Part shown: in pieces, positions 16,275-25,362 of the stretch
How positions within the stretch are numbered: position 1 is the stretch's first letter
Layout: every line of letters starts with the position of its first letter
Assembly (NCBI GenBank): GCA_024277025.1
Contig: JAJRWA010000053.1
Span: 1 to 40,440 of the forward strand
Length of the DNA stretch: 40,440 nt
Source: Candidatus Krumholzibacteriota bacterium
Lineage (GTDB): Bacteria; Krumholzibacteriota; Krumholzibacteriia; LZORAL124-64-63
Direction: 5' to 3'
Notes under the pieces: model-generated
What the model was told of the DNA's origin: nothing
The model's input: the letters and a program-made list of their open reading frames with translations, nothing else
Databases searched by the model: none
Position numbers and translations under genes: made by a program

Positions 16275-18184
16275 TGAGCGACCAACTGGACCTGACGGCC
16301 TACGAGAACAAGAGCCTGCTGCGGTTCATGACCAGCGGCAGTGTGGACGACGGCAAGAGCACCCTGATCGGGCGCCTGCTCTACGAGACGAACTGCATCT
16401 TCGAGGATCAGTTCGCCGCCGTGGAAAAAACCAGCCACCAGCGCGGCGATGATCGCGTCGATCTGGCGCTGCTGCTGGACGGACTGGCCGCCGAGCGCGA
16501 GCAGGGCATCACCATCGACGTGGCCTACCGCTACTTCACCACCGCCAGGCGCAAGTTCATCATCGCCGACACGCCGGGCCACGAGCAGTACACGCGCAAC
16601 ATGGTGACCGGCGCCTCGACCAGTGAGCTGGCCATCATCCTGATCGACGCCCGGCACGGTGTGATGACCCAGAGCAAGCGCCATGGTTTCCTCATCTCAC
16701 TGTTGCAGATCCCCCACCTCGTGGTGGCGGTCAACAAGATGGACCTGGTGGACTACGGCGAAGAGGTGTACCAGAAGATCGTCAAGGAGTACTCGGAGTT
16801 CTCCCAGAAACTCGACATCCACGACATCAGTTTCATCCCGATCAGCGCCCTGGATGGCGACAACGTCACCACCCGCAGCGAGAAGATGCCCTGGTATCAG
16901 GGCCACACGCTGCTGCACATGCTGGAAAACGTCCACGTTTCAGCCGACAAGAACTTCGTCGACTTCCGCTTCCCGGTGCAGAGCGTGCTGCGGCCGAACC
17001 TGGATTTCCGCGGCTTCAGCGGCACGATTTCCTCGGGCACGATCAAGGTCGGCGAGGAAGTGGCGGCCCTGCCCTCCGGCAAGGAATCACGGGTCAAGTC
17101 GATCGTGACCTACGACGGCGACCTGGACGAAGCCTTTGCCGGCCAGGCGGTGACGATCACCCTCGAGGACGAGATCGACATCAGCCGCGGCGACATGATC
17201 GTGCGCAAGAACAACCTGCCGTTGGTAGGCAATGAATTCGACGTGAATCTGTGCTGGATGGATGAGGAGCCGATGAACCCGCGCTCCCACTACCTGCTGA
17301 AGCACACCACCCAGAAGGTCAAGGCGTACGTCTCGGGGATCCAGTACAAGATCGACGTCAACACATTGCACCGCGAGGATGCCGACCAGTTCACCCTGAA
17401 CGAAATCGGCCGCGTGACGATCAAGACGGCCCGGCCCCTGTTCTTCGACAACTACCGGGTCAACCACGGCACCGGCAGCTTCATCCTCATTGATCCGCTG
17501 ACCAACCGCACGGTGGCCGCCGGCATGATTCGCGGGCAGGCGCGCGATGTCGAGCAGGTCATGCGCACGCAGCACGCCTCCAATCGCCAATCGACCAACA
17601 TTCGCTGGGAAGGCGGCGTGGTCTCGATGGCGGACTGGGAACGACGCAACGGCCACAAGGGCGCCGTACTGTGGTGCACCGGCTTCTCGGGCTCGGGCAA
17701 GTCGACGGTGGCCAAGGCGCTGGTCAAGTCGCTGTTCGGCCAGGGCTGCCAGGTGATGATGCTCGACGGCGACAACGTCCGGCACGGCCTGTGCGGGGAT
17801 CTGGGCTTCTCGGATCAGGACCGGTCGGAGAACATTCGCCGCGTGGGCGAAACCGCCAAGCTGTTCTATGAGCAGGGCAATATCGTCGTCTGCACCTTCA
17901 TTTCACCCTTCCAGGCCGACCGGGACTTCGTGCGGTCGGCCCTGCCCGAGGGCGCGTTCCACGAGTTGTTCATCAAGTGCGATCTCGAGGTGTGCAAACG
18001 CCGCGACCCCAAGGGGCTGTACAAGAAGGCGCTGGCCGGAGAAATCAAGGACTTCACGGGGATCGACTCGCCATACGAAGAGCCGGCGAATCCGGAGATC
18101 ACCGTGGAGACCGACCTGCACAGTGTCGAGGAGATCGTGGCCGAGCTTGAGGTATACCTCCGGCAACTGAAGATTCTCCAATAG
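16274..18184 (+). CDS. cysNC: Bifunctional sulfate adenylyltransferase subunit 1 / adenylylsulfate kinase
   Basis: The 636-residue product fuses CysN and CysC. The N-terminal EF-Tu-like GTPase has G1 GSVDDGKST (22-30), DTPGH (99-103) and NKMDLVD (154-160), followed by beta-barrel domains to about 440. The C-terminal APS kinase starts at about 460 with P-loop GFSGSGKST (470-478). It continues with [11 protein letters not shown] and the FISPF block. CysN activates ATP sulfurylase through GTP hydrolysis, and CysC phosphorylates APS to PAPS. The domains occur in the order of Rhizobium NodQ-type fusions. GTG 16274 overlaps the cysD stop by one base (TAGTG). Both products are cytoplasmic. No reductase (cysH) is in the window. 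Confidence 0.97.
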   Translation: MSDQLDLTAYENKSLLRFMTSGSVDDGKSTLIGRLLYETNCIFEDQFAAVEKTSHQRGDDRVDLALLLDGLAAEREQGITIDVAYRYFTTARRKFIIADTPGHEQYTRNMVTGASTSELAIILIDARHGVMTQSKRHGFLISLLQIPHLVVAVNKMDLVDYGEEVYQKIVKEYSEFSQKLDIHDISFIPISALDGDNVTTRSEKMPWYQGHTLLHMLENVHVSADKNFVDFRFPVQSVLRPNLDFRGFSGTISSGTIKVGEEVAALPSGKESRVKSIVTYDGDLDEAFAGQAVTITLEDEIDISRGDMIVRKNNLPLVGNEFDVNLCWMDEEPMNPRSHYLLKHTTQKVKAYVSGIQYKIDVNTLHREDADQFTLNEIGRVTIKTARPLFFDNYRVNHGTGSFILIDPLTNRTVAAGMIRGQARDVEQVMRTQHASNRQSTNIRWEGGVVSMADWERRNGHKGAVLWCTGFSGSGKSTVAKALVKSLFGQGCQVMMLDGDNVRHGLCGDLGFSDQDRSENIRRVGETAKLFYEQGNIVVCTFISPFQADRDFVRSALPEGAFHELFIKCDLEVCKRRDPKGLYKKALAGEIKDFTGIDSPYEEPANPEITVETDLHSVEEIVAELEVYLRQLKILQ

Positions 18185-18202
18185 CCGCGGCGGTTCCCCC
18201 GC

Positions 18203-18229
18203 ACTCCGCCGGCCGGATGCCGGCGGAGT
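18203..18229 (+). terminator. Terminator-like hairpin after cysNC
   Basis: An 11-base perfect stem (18203-18213 with 18219-18229, core CTCCGCCGGC) closes a 5-base loop, 18 bases after the cysNC stop. No T-run follows, so it may be a stability or Rho-assisted element rather than an intrinsic terminator. Confidence 0.5.
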
Positions 18230-18321
18230 TCAGACCGCCCCCGGCGAATCAATTTCTTGCCTCCTTCCCCTTTGTCCGGCACCTTTTCGAGATAGGGTTA
18301 TCATCGGAAGGTGCCGCGTGA

Positions 18322-20499
18322 ATGACTGACCACCGTTGCTTGCATTTTGTTCTGCCCCTGCTGGTTGCCTGCTTCAGCACCCTGGCCGGGCCAGCCGCCG
18401 CCGCCGACATCCGGGCGGCTCACACGACCGACAGGATCGCCGTCGACGGCCGCCTGGACGATTCCGCCTGGCAGCAGGCCGGGCACATCGCCGACCTCCA
18501 GCAGCAGGACCCCAACCCGGGACAGCCCACCCCCTATCGTACCGAGATTCTGGTTCTGGCCGATCCGGGCGGACTCACGTTCGGCTTCATCTGCCACGAC
18601 CCGGACCCGACCGCCATCGCCGTGCACACCATGACTCGCGACGGCCGGTTGCGCGGCGACGACAGCCTCGCCCTGGTGCTCGACCCGTTCGGCGACCAAC
18701 GGCGCGGCTACTACTTCGCCATCAATGCCGCCGGGGCCCGGGTCGATGGTCTGGTGACCGGACCGGAGGATATTTCCCTGGACTGGGACGGCATCTGGTA
18801 CGCGGCGACCAGCCGTACCGACGACGGCTGGACGGCCGAGATCCGCATCCCGGCCCAGACCCTGCGTTTTCCCAGCGGATCGGACCGCTGGGGCCTGAAC
18901 TTCGAGCGTGTCGTGGCCCGCGACCGGATCACCCTGCGCTGGGCCGACAGCTCCCGCAACGCCCAGCTGTCGGACTTGCGCCGGGCCGGCGGCGTCACGG
19001 GGGTCGCAATGCTCAAACAAGGCCTCGGTCTGTCGATCAGTCCCTACGGCATCGTCCACGTCGACAAGGACGAGGACGATACCGACCACGTCGTGACCGG
19101 CGATATCGGTGGCGACGCGACCTGGAATCTCACCTCGGAGCTGAGCGCGGTGGTCACGGTGAACACCGACTTCGCCGAGACCGAGGTCGATACCAGCCAG
19201 GTGAACCTGACCCGCTTCCCCCTGTTCTTTCCCGAGAAACGGGCTTTCTTCCTGGAAGGCAGCGACCAGTTCGAATTCGGCTCCGGCCTGGGGCGGGATC
19301 TGGTGCCCTTCTTCTCGCGCCGGATTGGACTCTACAACGGGGAACAGATACCGCTCGAAGTGGGCGCCAAGGTCCTGGGCCGCAGCGGCCGCTGGGGCAT
19401 TGGCCTGCTCGGCGCCCGCACCGGCGCCGGTGAGGAGTCCGCGCCGGCCAACCTGTACGTCGGCCGCATCACCTACGACGTCGACCCCCATCTCACGGTG
19501 GGCATGATCGCCACCGACGGTGATCCGGACGGCATCTCAGCCAACACCCTGGGCGGCCTGGACGCCGCCTGGCAGACCTCGACCCTGGGCGGCGACAAGA
19601 ACTTCTCGGTGGGTGCCTGGGTGGCCGGCAGCCGGGGCGACGTGCCCGACGGACGGCGTGATGGCTGGGGCCTGAAAATCGACTACCCCAACGACCTTTG
19701 GGATGCGGCGCTGATCTACCGCGAGTTCGGCGACGGTCTGGATCCCGCCCTGGGGTTTCTGCCCCGGCCCGGAACGAAGTGGCTCACCGGCGGGATTTCC
19801 TACCAGCCGCGGCCAGACGGCGGACTGTTCGACTGGGTCAGGCAGTTCTTCTTCGAGCTGTATCCGCAGGTGGTCAAGGATCTGGACGGCCGGACCCAGT
19901 CGTGGCGGGTCTTCACCGCGCCCTTCAACGCGAGGACCGAATCTGGTGAGCATATCGAAGTGAACTACGCGCCCCAGTACGAATTCCTCGACGAGCCGTT
20001 CGAGATCTCCGAGGGTGTGGTGATCCCTGGCGGCGGATACACCTTCAACCGCTACCGGGTCGAGCTGGAAAGCGCCGAGCACCGCCAGTTCTCGGTCGCT
20101 TCGACCGTCTGGTTCGGCGAATTCTTCACCGGCACGCTGACCCAATGGGAAGTCGGAGCGGGCTACGCGTCCCCGGGCGGACATCTGCAGCTGGATGTGG
20201 CGGCAGAGAATGATTTTGTGGACCTGCCCGAAGGGTCATTCATCAATCGGGTCTATCAAATCCGCGCCGCCTACGCCTTCAGCCCGGACCTGATCATTGC
20301 CACCGATACCCAGTACGACTCCGAGTCCCGCGACGTCGGCATCAACGCCCGCCTGCGCTGGACGATCGAGCCCGGCAATGATCTCTATCTGGTTTGGACC
20401 CAGGCCCTGGCCCGGCCCTGGGCGCACCCGGACTGGGGTCTGGTCCACACGACCGAAGACCACCTGGCCCTGAAGCTGCGGTGGACGCTGCGCTACTGA
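18322..20499 (+). CDS. DUF5916 outer-membrane protein with N-terminal CBM9-like domain
   Basis: The 725-residue product has a signal peptide (about 1-27, ending PAAAA). A carbohydrate-binding-9-like domain follows (IAVDGRLDDSAWQQA, FGFICHDPDP, DDSLALVLDPFGDQRRGYYF). The DUF5916 part then carries the typical TDFAETEVDTSQVNLTRFPL and FFPEKRAFFLEG. The rest is rich in amphipathic beta strands and ends LRWTLRY, as in outer-membrane barrels. The family is widespread in Bacteroidota, Gemmatimonadota and allied phyla; no function is established. It is probably transcribed alone: a hairpin precedes it and the YgfZ-TPR gene converges 10 bases after it. ATG 18322 has only a weak ribosome site (GGAAGGTG about 8 bases upstream). 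Confidence 0.9.
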   Translation: MTDHRCLHFVLPLLVACFSTLAGPAAAADIRAAHTTDRIAVDGRLDDSAWQQAGHIADLQQQDPNPGQPTPYRTEILVLADPGGLTFGFICHDPDPTAIAVHTMTRDGRLRGDDSLALVLDPFGDQRRGYYFAINAAGARVDGLVTGPEDISLDWDGIWYAATSRTDDGWTAEIRIPAQTLRFPSGSDRWGLNFERVVARDRITLRWADSSRNAQLSDLRRAGGVTGVAMLKQGLGLSISPYGIVHVDKDEDDTDHVVTGDIGGDATWNLTSELSAVVTVNTDFAETEVDTSQVNLTRFPLFFPEKRAFFLEGSDQFEFGSGLGRDLVPFFSRRIGLYNGEQIPLEVGAKVLGRSGRWGIGLLGARTGAGEESAPANLYVGRITYDVDPHLTVGMIATDGDPDGISANTLGGLDAAWQTSTLGGDKNFSVGAWVAGSRGDVPDGRRDGWGLKIDYPNDLWDAALIYREFGDGLDPALGFLPRPGTKWLTGGISYQPRPDGGLFDWVRQFFFELYPQVVKDLDGRTQSWRVFTAPFNARTESGEHIEVNYAPQYEFLDEPFEISEGVVIPGGGYTFNRYRVELESAEHRQFSVASTVWFGEFFTGTLTQWEVGAGYASPGGHLQLDVAAENDFVDLPEGSFINRVYQIRAAYAFSPDLIIATDTQYDSESRDVGINARLRWTIEPGNDLYLVWTQALARPWAHPDWGLVHTTEDHLALKLRWTLRY

Positions 20500-20508
20500 C
20501 GCCGAGAG

Positions 20509-22317
20509 CTACCGGGCCAGCAGTTGCAGGCGGTGTTCCATCTCCCGGAGCGGCATCAGGTCGCCGCGCCGGCTGGCCACGACGATGCCCCGCCGATAAA
20601 CCTCGGCCGCCTCGTCGATCCGGCCCAGTTCCCCCAGCATACGCCCATAGCTGACGTGCAAGGCGCTGTTGTCCGCCTGATTGGCCAGCGCCCGCCGCAG
20701 ATGGTCCGCCGCGGCCGCCGTCTCGCCCAGGTCAGCCAGTGCCTGTCCCATGCCCATCAGGGCCAGGGCATCGTCCGGATCGAGGGCCAACACTTCGGCA
20801 AACATGGCCCGCTTGCGCTCGGCTTCCACCGTGCGGGCGCCAGCCTCGCGGGCCGCCAATTCCGCGGCCGCCGCCGGCGTCGTCCCGACCCCGAATCGTT
20901 TCATGGTGCCGAGCGCCTTCTGGCGTTCCGCCTCCTCCCGGTCGCCGATCTTCATGTAGAACAGGGACAGGTTGGTGTGCACCATCGGCTCTTCGGGCGC
21001 AACCTCTTCCAGGCGCCTGAAGATGTCGATCGCTTCGTGGAACTTCTGCTGCCGGCCGAGAATGACGCCCAGGGCTTCGAAGGCCTCGGCGTTGGTCGCA
21101 TCCAGGCGCAGGGATTCCTCGAGCATCACCGCCGCCGCCTGGTCACGGCCGGCCGCGAAATTCCGGAGAGCCTGATCGTGCAGCCAGGCCGCGCGGGCGC
21201 CATCGTCGGCCCCCTGGTGCAGCGGCAGCAGCGCGACTTCGCCGACCAACTCATCCGGGCCGATGGTCAGGCTCAACCGAGCCCCCGGAGTCCGATCCTC
21301 CCGGCCCAGAAAAACGAGGCTGGCCACCTGCTGCAGCGTCGGGGCCCAGAACGTCGAGGCGAAGGTGCCGCACCGCCGTCCCTCGGCCGTCAGGAAGTCC
21401 TTGCCGGCAGCCGGCAGCCTGTCCATATCGCCGGCTGTCAGGTCGCGCCACAGAACCGCCCGCAACGCCTCGGGCGCACTGCCGTAGGTCCGCACGCGGG
21501 AGACGACCTCCTGGCCCAGATAGCAGCCCTTGCTGAAACTGACCGAGAAATGGTCCAGACCGGTCTGGGTCAACAGTCGGGAAGCCGGCGCGAGGTCGGC
21601 CGGCAGGCGCGGCCAGCCGGCCTCGGCGGTCAGCCAATGCCAAAGTGTGTGGGCTTCAGTCTCCGGCATCCCGGCCAGATCGACCAGCCCGTGGGCTGTG
21701 ATTGCCGCCTGCCATTCCGGCGGCACGGCCAGCGAATGGGCACCGCCGGGCACCAGCAACAACCAACCCGGATCCCCGGCCAGCGGCCGGCGTATCAGCC
21801 AGACTTCGCCGCCGGCCGGCAGGGGGTGAAAGCGTACCGCGTACTGCTCGAGCTCACCGCTGTCGGAACCAACAGCCCGCCACGGCAGGGCCGGCGCCGG
21901 TCCGCCCGGCGAGCTGCCGGCGGCGGGAATCTGTCCGACCCAGCCCGACAATTCGTCCGAGTAATCCTCGACGACGACGTCTTCGGTGATGACAAACTTC
22001 TGCAGATCTGCAACGAGGGCGGGAATTTCCGCCTGCGGCAGCACACAGAGAAAGACCGGGAACGGCTGGCCGCGATCCGGCAGACGATGCAGGCTGAACC
22101 AGGCCTGCAGCAGACCGCGGCGGCCCAGGCGGGCGCTCAACTGGCCCGCACCGGGGCCCAGCGCCAGCACATCACTGGTCAACTGGGCCTGCAGGAAATC
22201 CGCGCTGTCGGCCCCGGAAACCAGCATGGCCCCCAGGCGGGGGCCATGTTGCCAAGCACACCACAAACCATGCCGCCGCGCCCGGCCGGCCAGTTCGGTC
22301 AGTTCTTCCCGCTTCAC
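20509..22317 (-). CDS. YgfZ/GcvT-like folate-binding protein fused to a TPR domain
   Basis: The 602-residue product joins two parts. Residues 1 to about 370 form a YgfZ/IBA57-type protein with the signature KGCYLGQEVVSRVRTYG (263-279, Cys265). YgfZ acts with tetrahydrofolate in making or repairing certain 4Fe-4S enzymes. Residues about 380-600 are at least four TPR-like helical repeats (for example AEAFEALGVILGRQQKFHEAIDIF, then VHTNLSLFYMKIGDREEA). TPR repeats usually bind partner proteins. The usual YgfZ length is about 300-350, so the fusion is notable. The start is GTG 22317: the GTGA overlaps the stop of the upstream carrier gene by four bases, and the longer upstream frame only shadows that gene. 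It is the last gene of the SUF operon. Confidence 0.88.
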   Translation of the reverse strand: MKREELTELAGRARRHGLWCAWQHGPRLGAMLVSGADSADFLQAQLTSDVLALGPGAGQLSARLGRRGLLQAWFSLHRLPDRGQPFPVFLCVLPQAEIPALVADLQKFVITEDVVVEDYSDELSGWVGQIPAAGSSPGGPAPALPWRAVGSDSGELEQYAVRFHPLPAGGEVWLIRRPLAGDPGWLLLVPGGAHSLAVPPEWQAAITAHGLVDLAGMPETEAHTLWHWLTAEAGWPRLPADLAPASRLLTQTGLDHFSVSFSKGCYLGQEVVSRVRTYGSAPEALRAVLWRDLTAGDMDRLPAAGKDFLTAEGRRCGTFASTFWAPTLQQVASLVFLGREDRTPGARLSLTIGPDELVGEVALLPLHQGADDGARAAWLHDQALRNFAAGRDQAAAVMLEESLRLDATNAEAFEALGVILGRQQKFHEAIDIFRRLEEVAPEEPMVHTNLSLFYMKIGDREEAERQKALGTMKRFGVGTTPAAAAELAAREAGARTVEAERKRAMFAEVLALDPDDALALMGMGQALADLGETAAAADHLRRALANQADNSALHVSYGRMLGELGRIDEAAEVYRRGIVVASRRGDLMPLREMEHRLQLLAR

Positions 22318-22994
22318 ACCGAAAAACTCTCGCCGCAGCCACAGGTGTTGCTGGCGTTCGGATTCTGGAACTGAAATCCCCGGCCGCCGAGACCCTGCTG
22401 ATGATCCAGAATGATGCCCCTCAGGTAGATCATGCTCTTGCGGTCCATCAGCACGTCGAAACCATCGCACGGCACGACGATGTCGCTCTCCTGACGGGTG
22501 TCGAATTCGACCTTGTAGACGAGACCTGAGCAGCCGCCACCGGCCACTGCCAGGCGCAAGCCCTGGCCGGGCTTTTCCTCGGACGCCAACAGGCGCCGCA
22601 CTTCGTCGACCGCTGCCGGGGTCAACTGCACGGCCTCGTCCGGCGCGGCGGCCGGTGACGCCCCAGGCGCCGCCACCGGCTGGGGAGCCGGAGCAGGTAC
22701 AGCAGGCTTATCGCCGGGCCGCCGAAAATACTCGCTGAGGGGCCCCAAGGCCGTGACCTCGTCGGCGGCCAGCACCAGGTGCTCGTGCCGGGGCCAAACC
22801 CCGAAGCGAGCGGCCCGGTCGAGGTACTGGGCATTGGTCTTGCCGTCGTCCCCGTCACTGTGCTGATCCACATCGTGCAATTCTATCCGGCCGTTCTCGC
22901 GCGCATGGCAGCGCCCGACGTAGACCGTGTCCCCGGCCGTGGCCACAACCGTGATCCCGTGCAGGGGATCCCTGGTATCATGAAAGGTTCCCAT
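22314..22994 (-). CDS. A-type Fe-S carrier (IscA/SufA/ErpA-like) with unknown N-terminal domain
   Basis: The 226-residue product has a C-terminal A-type carrier domain (about 122-226) with its three cysteines, C155 in AGGGCSGLVY and C218/C220 in NTCGCGESF. Such proteins receive 2Fe-2S or 4Fe-4S clusters and hand them to apo-proteins. Residues 1 to about 92 form a separate domain I do not recognise (GDTVYVGRCHARENGRIELHD, then WPRHEHLVLAADEVTALGPL). A Pro/Ala-rich linker (about 93-120) joins the two. A-type carriers are normally only 105-130 residues. The start is ATG 22994. It follows the bacilliredoxin gene by 74 bases, with a hairpin between, and overlaps the YgfZ-TPR gene. Confidence 0.88.
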   Translation of the reverse strand: MGTFHDTRDPLHGITVVATAGDTVYVGRCHARENGRIELHDVDQHSDGDDGKTNAQYLDRAARFGVWPRHEHLVLAADEVTALGPLSEYFRRPGDKPAVPAPAPQPVAAPGASPAAAPDEAVQLTPAAVDEVRRLLASEEKPGQGLRLAVAGGGCSGLVYKVEFDTRQESDIVVPCDGFDVLMDRKSMIYLRGIILDHQQGLGGRGFQFQNPNASNTCGCGESFSV

Positions 22995-23028
22995 TTCAAT
23001 CCTCGCATTTGTTCATCGTTCGGGGCGC

Positions 23029-23062
23029 GGGCGCAGCGGCCGGGCGAGCCGCCGCCGCGCCC
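23029..23062 (-). other. Strong intra-operon hairpin between bacilliredoxin and carrier genes
   Basis: Arms 23062-23051 and 23040-23029 pair over 12 positions around a 10-base loop. The only irregular pair is a U-G wobble in the minus-strand RNA, which would be a mismatch in the opposite strand, so the structure fits the operon mRNA. No T-run follows. It could be an RNA processing, stability or partial termination site. Confidence 0.5.
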
Positions 23063-23068
23063 GTCTGA

Positions 23069-23485
23069 TCAGCAGAATTCGGCGAAGGCCGCACTCAGGT
23101 CATCGGCAATGCTCAGCGCATCGCGGCCTTCGATCATGTGCCGGGGCAGGAAATTAACCAGTTCCCCGTCCTTGATCAGGGCCATGCTCGGGCTGCTCGG
23201 CGGCACATCGCCGAACAGCTCGCGGGCCCGGGCTGTGGCCTCAAGATCCTGGCCGGCAAAGACCGTGGCCACCCGGTCCGGCCGGGAACGTCGGCCAATC
23301 GCGGCCTTCAGGGCCGGCCGGGCACTGCCGGCCGCGCAGCCGCACACACTATTGACCAGGACCAGCGCGGTTCCGGTGTTCTCCGCAAAGAAGGTGTCAA
23401 CCTCTTCGGTGGTGCGCAATTCCCGCACCCCCGCACTGGTCAACTCCTCACGCATGGGAGCCACCATGTCTTCGGGGTAAGGCAT
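23069..23485 (-). CDS. BrxA/BrxB family bacilliredoxin
   Basis: The 138-residue product matches the BrxA/BrxB (YphP/YqiW) family of thioredoxin-fold proteins that remove bacillithiol from proteins. The active site is NSVCGCAAGSARPAL with the CGC motif (C48, C50), preceded by MPYPEDMVAPMREELTSAG, close to the family N-terminus. ATG 23485 is chosen for that match and because AAGGAG lies 7 bases upstream; a longer frame lacks conservation. It lies between sufU and the A-type carrier in the SUF operon, so a role in protecting or reducing Fe-S assembly thiols is likely. Whether this organism makes bacillithiol cannot be seen here. Confidence 0.92.
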   Translation of the reverse strand: MPYPEDMVAPMREELTSAGVRELRTTEEVDTFFAENTGTALVLVNSVCGCAAGSARPALKAAIGRRSRPDRVATVFAGQDLEATARARELFGDVPPSSPSMALIKDGELVNFLPRHMIEGRDALSIADDLSAAFAEFC

Positions 23486-23519
23486 TGTTCTCTCCTTATT
23501 TATGGTCAACCAGCCGCAC

Positions 23520-24020
23520 TCAGTCGATCTGGTCGTCGTTGCTGTCAACGGCACCGGCGGTGGTGCCTTCGTCATCGCTCTGGCTGGCCAGAATCGCTTC
23601 CAGGGCCCGCCAGGGCAGGGTGGCGCACTTGACGCGCGCCGGGAAATCCTTCACGCCACCAAAAACGGCCAGCTTGCCCAGCCCCTCGGGATCCGGCTCG
23701 GCCTCGCCGTTGGTCAGCATTTCCAGGAACTCACCCAGGATCTCCTTCACCTCGGCCACCGACTTGCCCTTGAGCACTTCGGTCAGCATGGACGAACTGG
23801 CGGTGAAGATGGCGCAACCGTCGCCCTCGAAGCAGAGGTCATCCAGGGTCTCGCCGTCGGACTTGACGTACAGGGTCAGCTTGTCCCCGCACAGCGGGTT
23901 GTAGCCTTCCCGGTGGGTGCAGCCTTTCTCGTGGCTGCAGTCGTGGATCGGGCGTTTGTTGCGCGGGCGCTGGCCGTGGTCCAGCACCAGTTCCTGGTAG
24001 AGATCTCGCAGGCTGCTCAT
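23520..24020 (-). CDS. sufU: SufU-type Fe-S scaffold / sulfur-transfer protein
   Basis: The 166-residue product has the SufU/IscU fold with the expected ligands C44 and D46 (NPLCGD), C69 (GDGCAIFTASSSML) and C132 (ARVKCATLPW). A SufU-like insertion lies between the second and third cysteines. SufU accepts persulfide from SufS. An extra segment, HDCSHEKGCTH (about 27-36), adds two cysteines and three histidines just before the first ligand. I do not know it from typical SufU. The tail after about 145 is acidic. The ATG at 24020 overlaps the sufS stop by four bases (ATGA), showing translational coupling. Confidence 0.93.
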   Translation of the reverse strand: MSSLRDLYQELVLDHGQRPRNKRPIHDCSHEKGCTHREGYNPLCGDKLTLYVKSDGETLDDLCFEGDGCAIFTASSSMLTEVLKGKSVAEVKEILGEFLEMLTNGEAEPDPEGLGKLAVFGGVKDFPARVKCATLPWRALEAILASQSDDEGTTAGAVDSNDDQID

Positions 24021-25267
24021 ACGCGGAAAAACTTTCTGATTCGCAGCAGACTCTCGGCCAGGGCCTCGAGATCCGCCGCCGTGTTGTAGACACCGAGCGA
24101 AGCCCGGGTGGTGGCCGGAATGCCGAAGTAGTCCATGATCGGCTGGGCGCAATGATGGCCGGTGCGCACGGCGATGTTGTCACCGTCCAGGAACGTGCCC
24201 ACGTCGTGGGGATGCACACCTTCGAGCACGAAGCTGAACACCGCCGCCTTGTCGGCCGCCGTGCCGATCACCCGCAGGCCCGGCACCGCGCCCAGGATTT
24301 CCGTACCTGCGGCCAGCAACTCCTGCTCGTAGGCCGTGATATTCGCCAGGCCCAGCCCCTGGACGTAGTCGATAGCCGCCCCAAGCCCGATCGCCCCGGC
24401 AATATCGGGGGTGCCGGCCTCGAAGCAGGCCGGAGGCTCGGCGTAGGTGGTCTGTTCCATGGTCACCGACAGGATCATGTCGCCGCCGCCCTGCCAGGGC
24501 GGCATGGCGCGCCAGTGCTCGGCCTTGCCGTAGACCGCACCGATACCGGTCGGACCATAGAGCTTGTGGCCCGAGAACACGTAGAAATCACAATCCAGCG
24601 CCTGCACATCGACCGCCAGATGAGGCACGGCCTGGGCGCCGTCCACGATCACGGGCACACCCTTCTCGCGGGCCAGCCGGATGATCTCCGCCACCGGGTT
24701 GATCGTGCCCAGAGCGTTGGAAACGTGGGTTACCGCCAACACGCGCGTACGGTCGGTCAGCAGCTCCGGCAGCGCGGCGAGATCCAATTCGCCCGTCCCA
24801 GTCAGGGGCACGTACTTCAGCACGGCGCCGGTTTCCTGGCCAAGCATCTGCCAGGGCACGATGTTCGAATGGTGCTCCATCTGGGTGATCAGAATCTCAT
24901 CGCCAGGCTGCACCCGCGGTCGCACAAAGCTGTGGGCCAACAGGTTCAACCCCTCGGTCGCTCCGCGCACAAAGACAATCTCAGACGACTCGGCCGCGCC
25001 CAGGAACCGTTGAATTTTTCCACGGGCGCCCTCGTAGAGCTCGGTCGCCTGCTGACTGAGGCGATACACGCCGCGGTGGATGTTGGCATAACCGGTCCGG
25101 TAGAAATCCGTCAGCGCGTCCAGCACAACCTGCGGCTTCTGGGCACTGGCCCCACTGTCCAGGAAGACAAGGTCCTCGTTCTGCAGCAGCGGGAAATCAG
25201 CCCGCGCACCGTTCTGGCGCAGAAATTCCAGGTCACGACAGTCTGCCACATCCTTGAGCGGATCCAT
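24017..25267 (-). CDS. sufS: Cysteine desulfurase, SufS group
   Basis: The 416-residue product is a group II cysteine desulfurase that takes sulfur from cysteine for Fe-S assembly. Visible are YLD-like LVFLDSGASAQKPQ, NIHRGVYRLS, QMEHHSNIVPWQ, the PLP lysine K235 in FSGHKLYGPTG, and the persulfide-forming C373 in RTGHHCAQP. The length is typical. ATG 25267 shares its A with the TGA that ends the downstream reading frame of sufD (TGATG). SufS would thus be coupled to sufD if ribosomes reached that end. Its sulfur goes to SufU, the next gene, and on to SufBCD. Confidence 0.97.
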   Translation of the reverse strand: MDPLKDVADCRDLEFLRQNGARADFPLLQNEDLVFLDSGASAQKPQVVLDALTDFYRTGYANIHRGVYRLSQQATELYEGARGKIQRFLGAAESSEIVFVRGATEGLNLLAHSFVRPRVQPGDEILITQMEHHSNIVPWQMLGQETGAVLKYVPLTGTGELDLAALPELLTDRTRVLAVTHVSNALGTINPVAEIIRLAREKGVPVIVDGAQAVPHLAVDVQALDCDFYVFSGHKLYGPTGIGAVYGKAEHWRAMPPWQGGGDMILSVTMEQTTYAEPPACFEAGTPDIAGAIGLGAAIDYVQGLGLANITAYEQELLAAGTEILGAVPGLRVIGTAADKAAVFSFVLEGVHPHDVGTFLDGDNIAVRTGHHCAQPIMDYFGIPATTRASLGVYNTAADLEALAESLLRIRKFFRV

Positions 25268-25362
25268 CAGCTCTGCTCCCGGTTCAGGCGCTCGGCCACG
25301 CCGTCCAGATTGCGCGTCACCACCGCGGACAACTCATCGCGCAGCGCCGCCACGGGGATGGA
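25267..25362 (-). other. sufD coding remnant after in-frame stop
   Basis: The sufD frame stays open for 31 more codons after the TAA (25365-25363), reading SIPVAALRDELSAVVTRNLD and onward to TGA 25269-25267. The sequence looks like the usual SufD C-terminal helix and ends in a TGATG overlap with sufS. It is not translated unless the stop is read through or is a sequence error. Confidence 0.75.
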
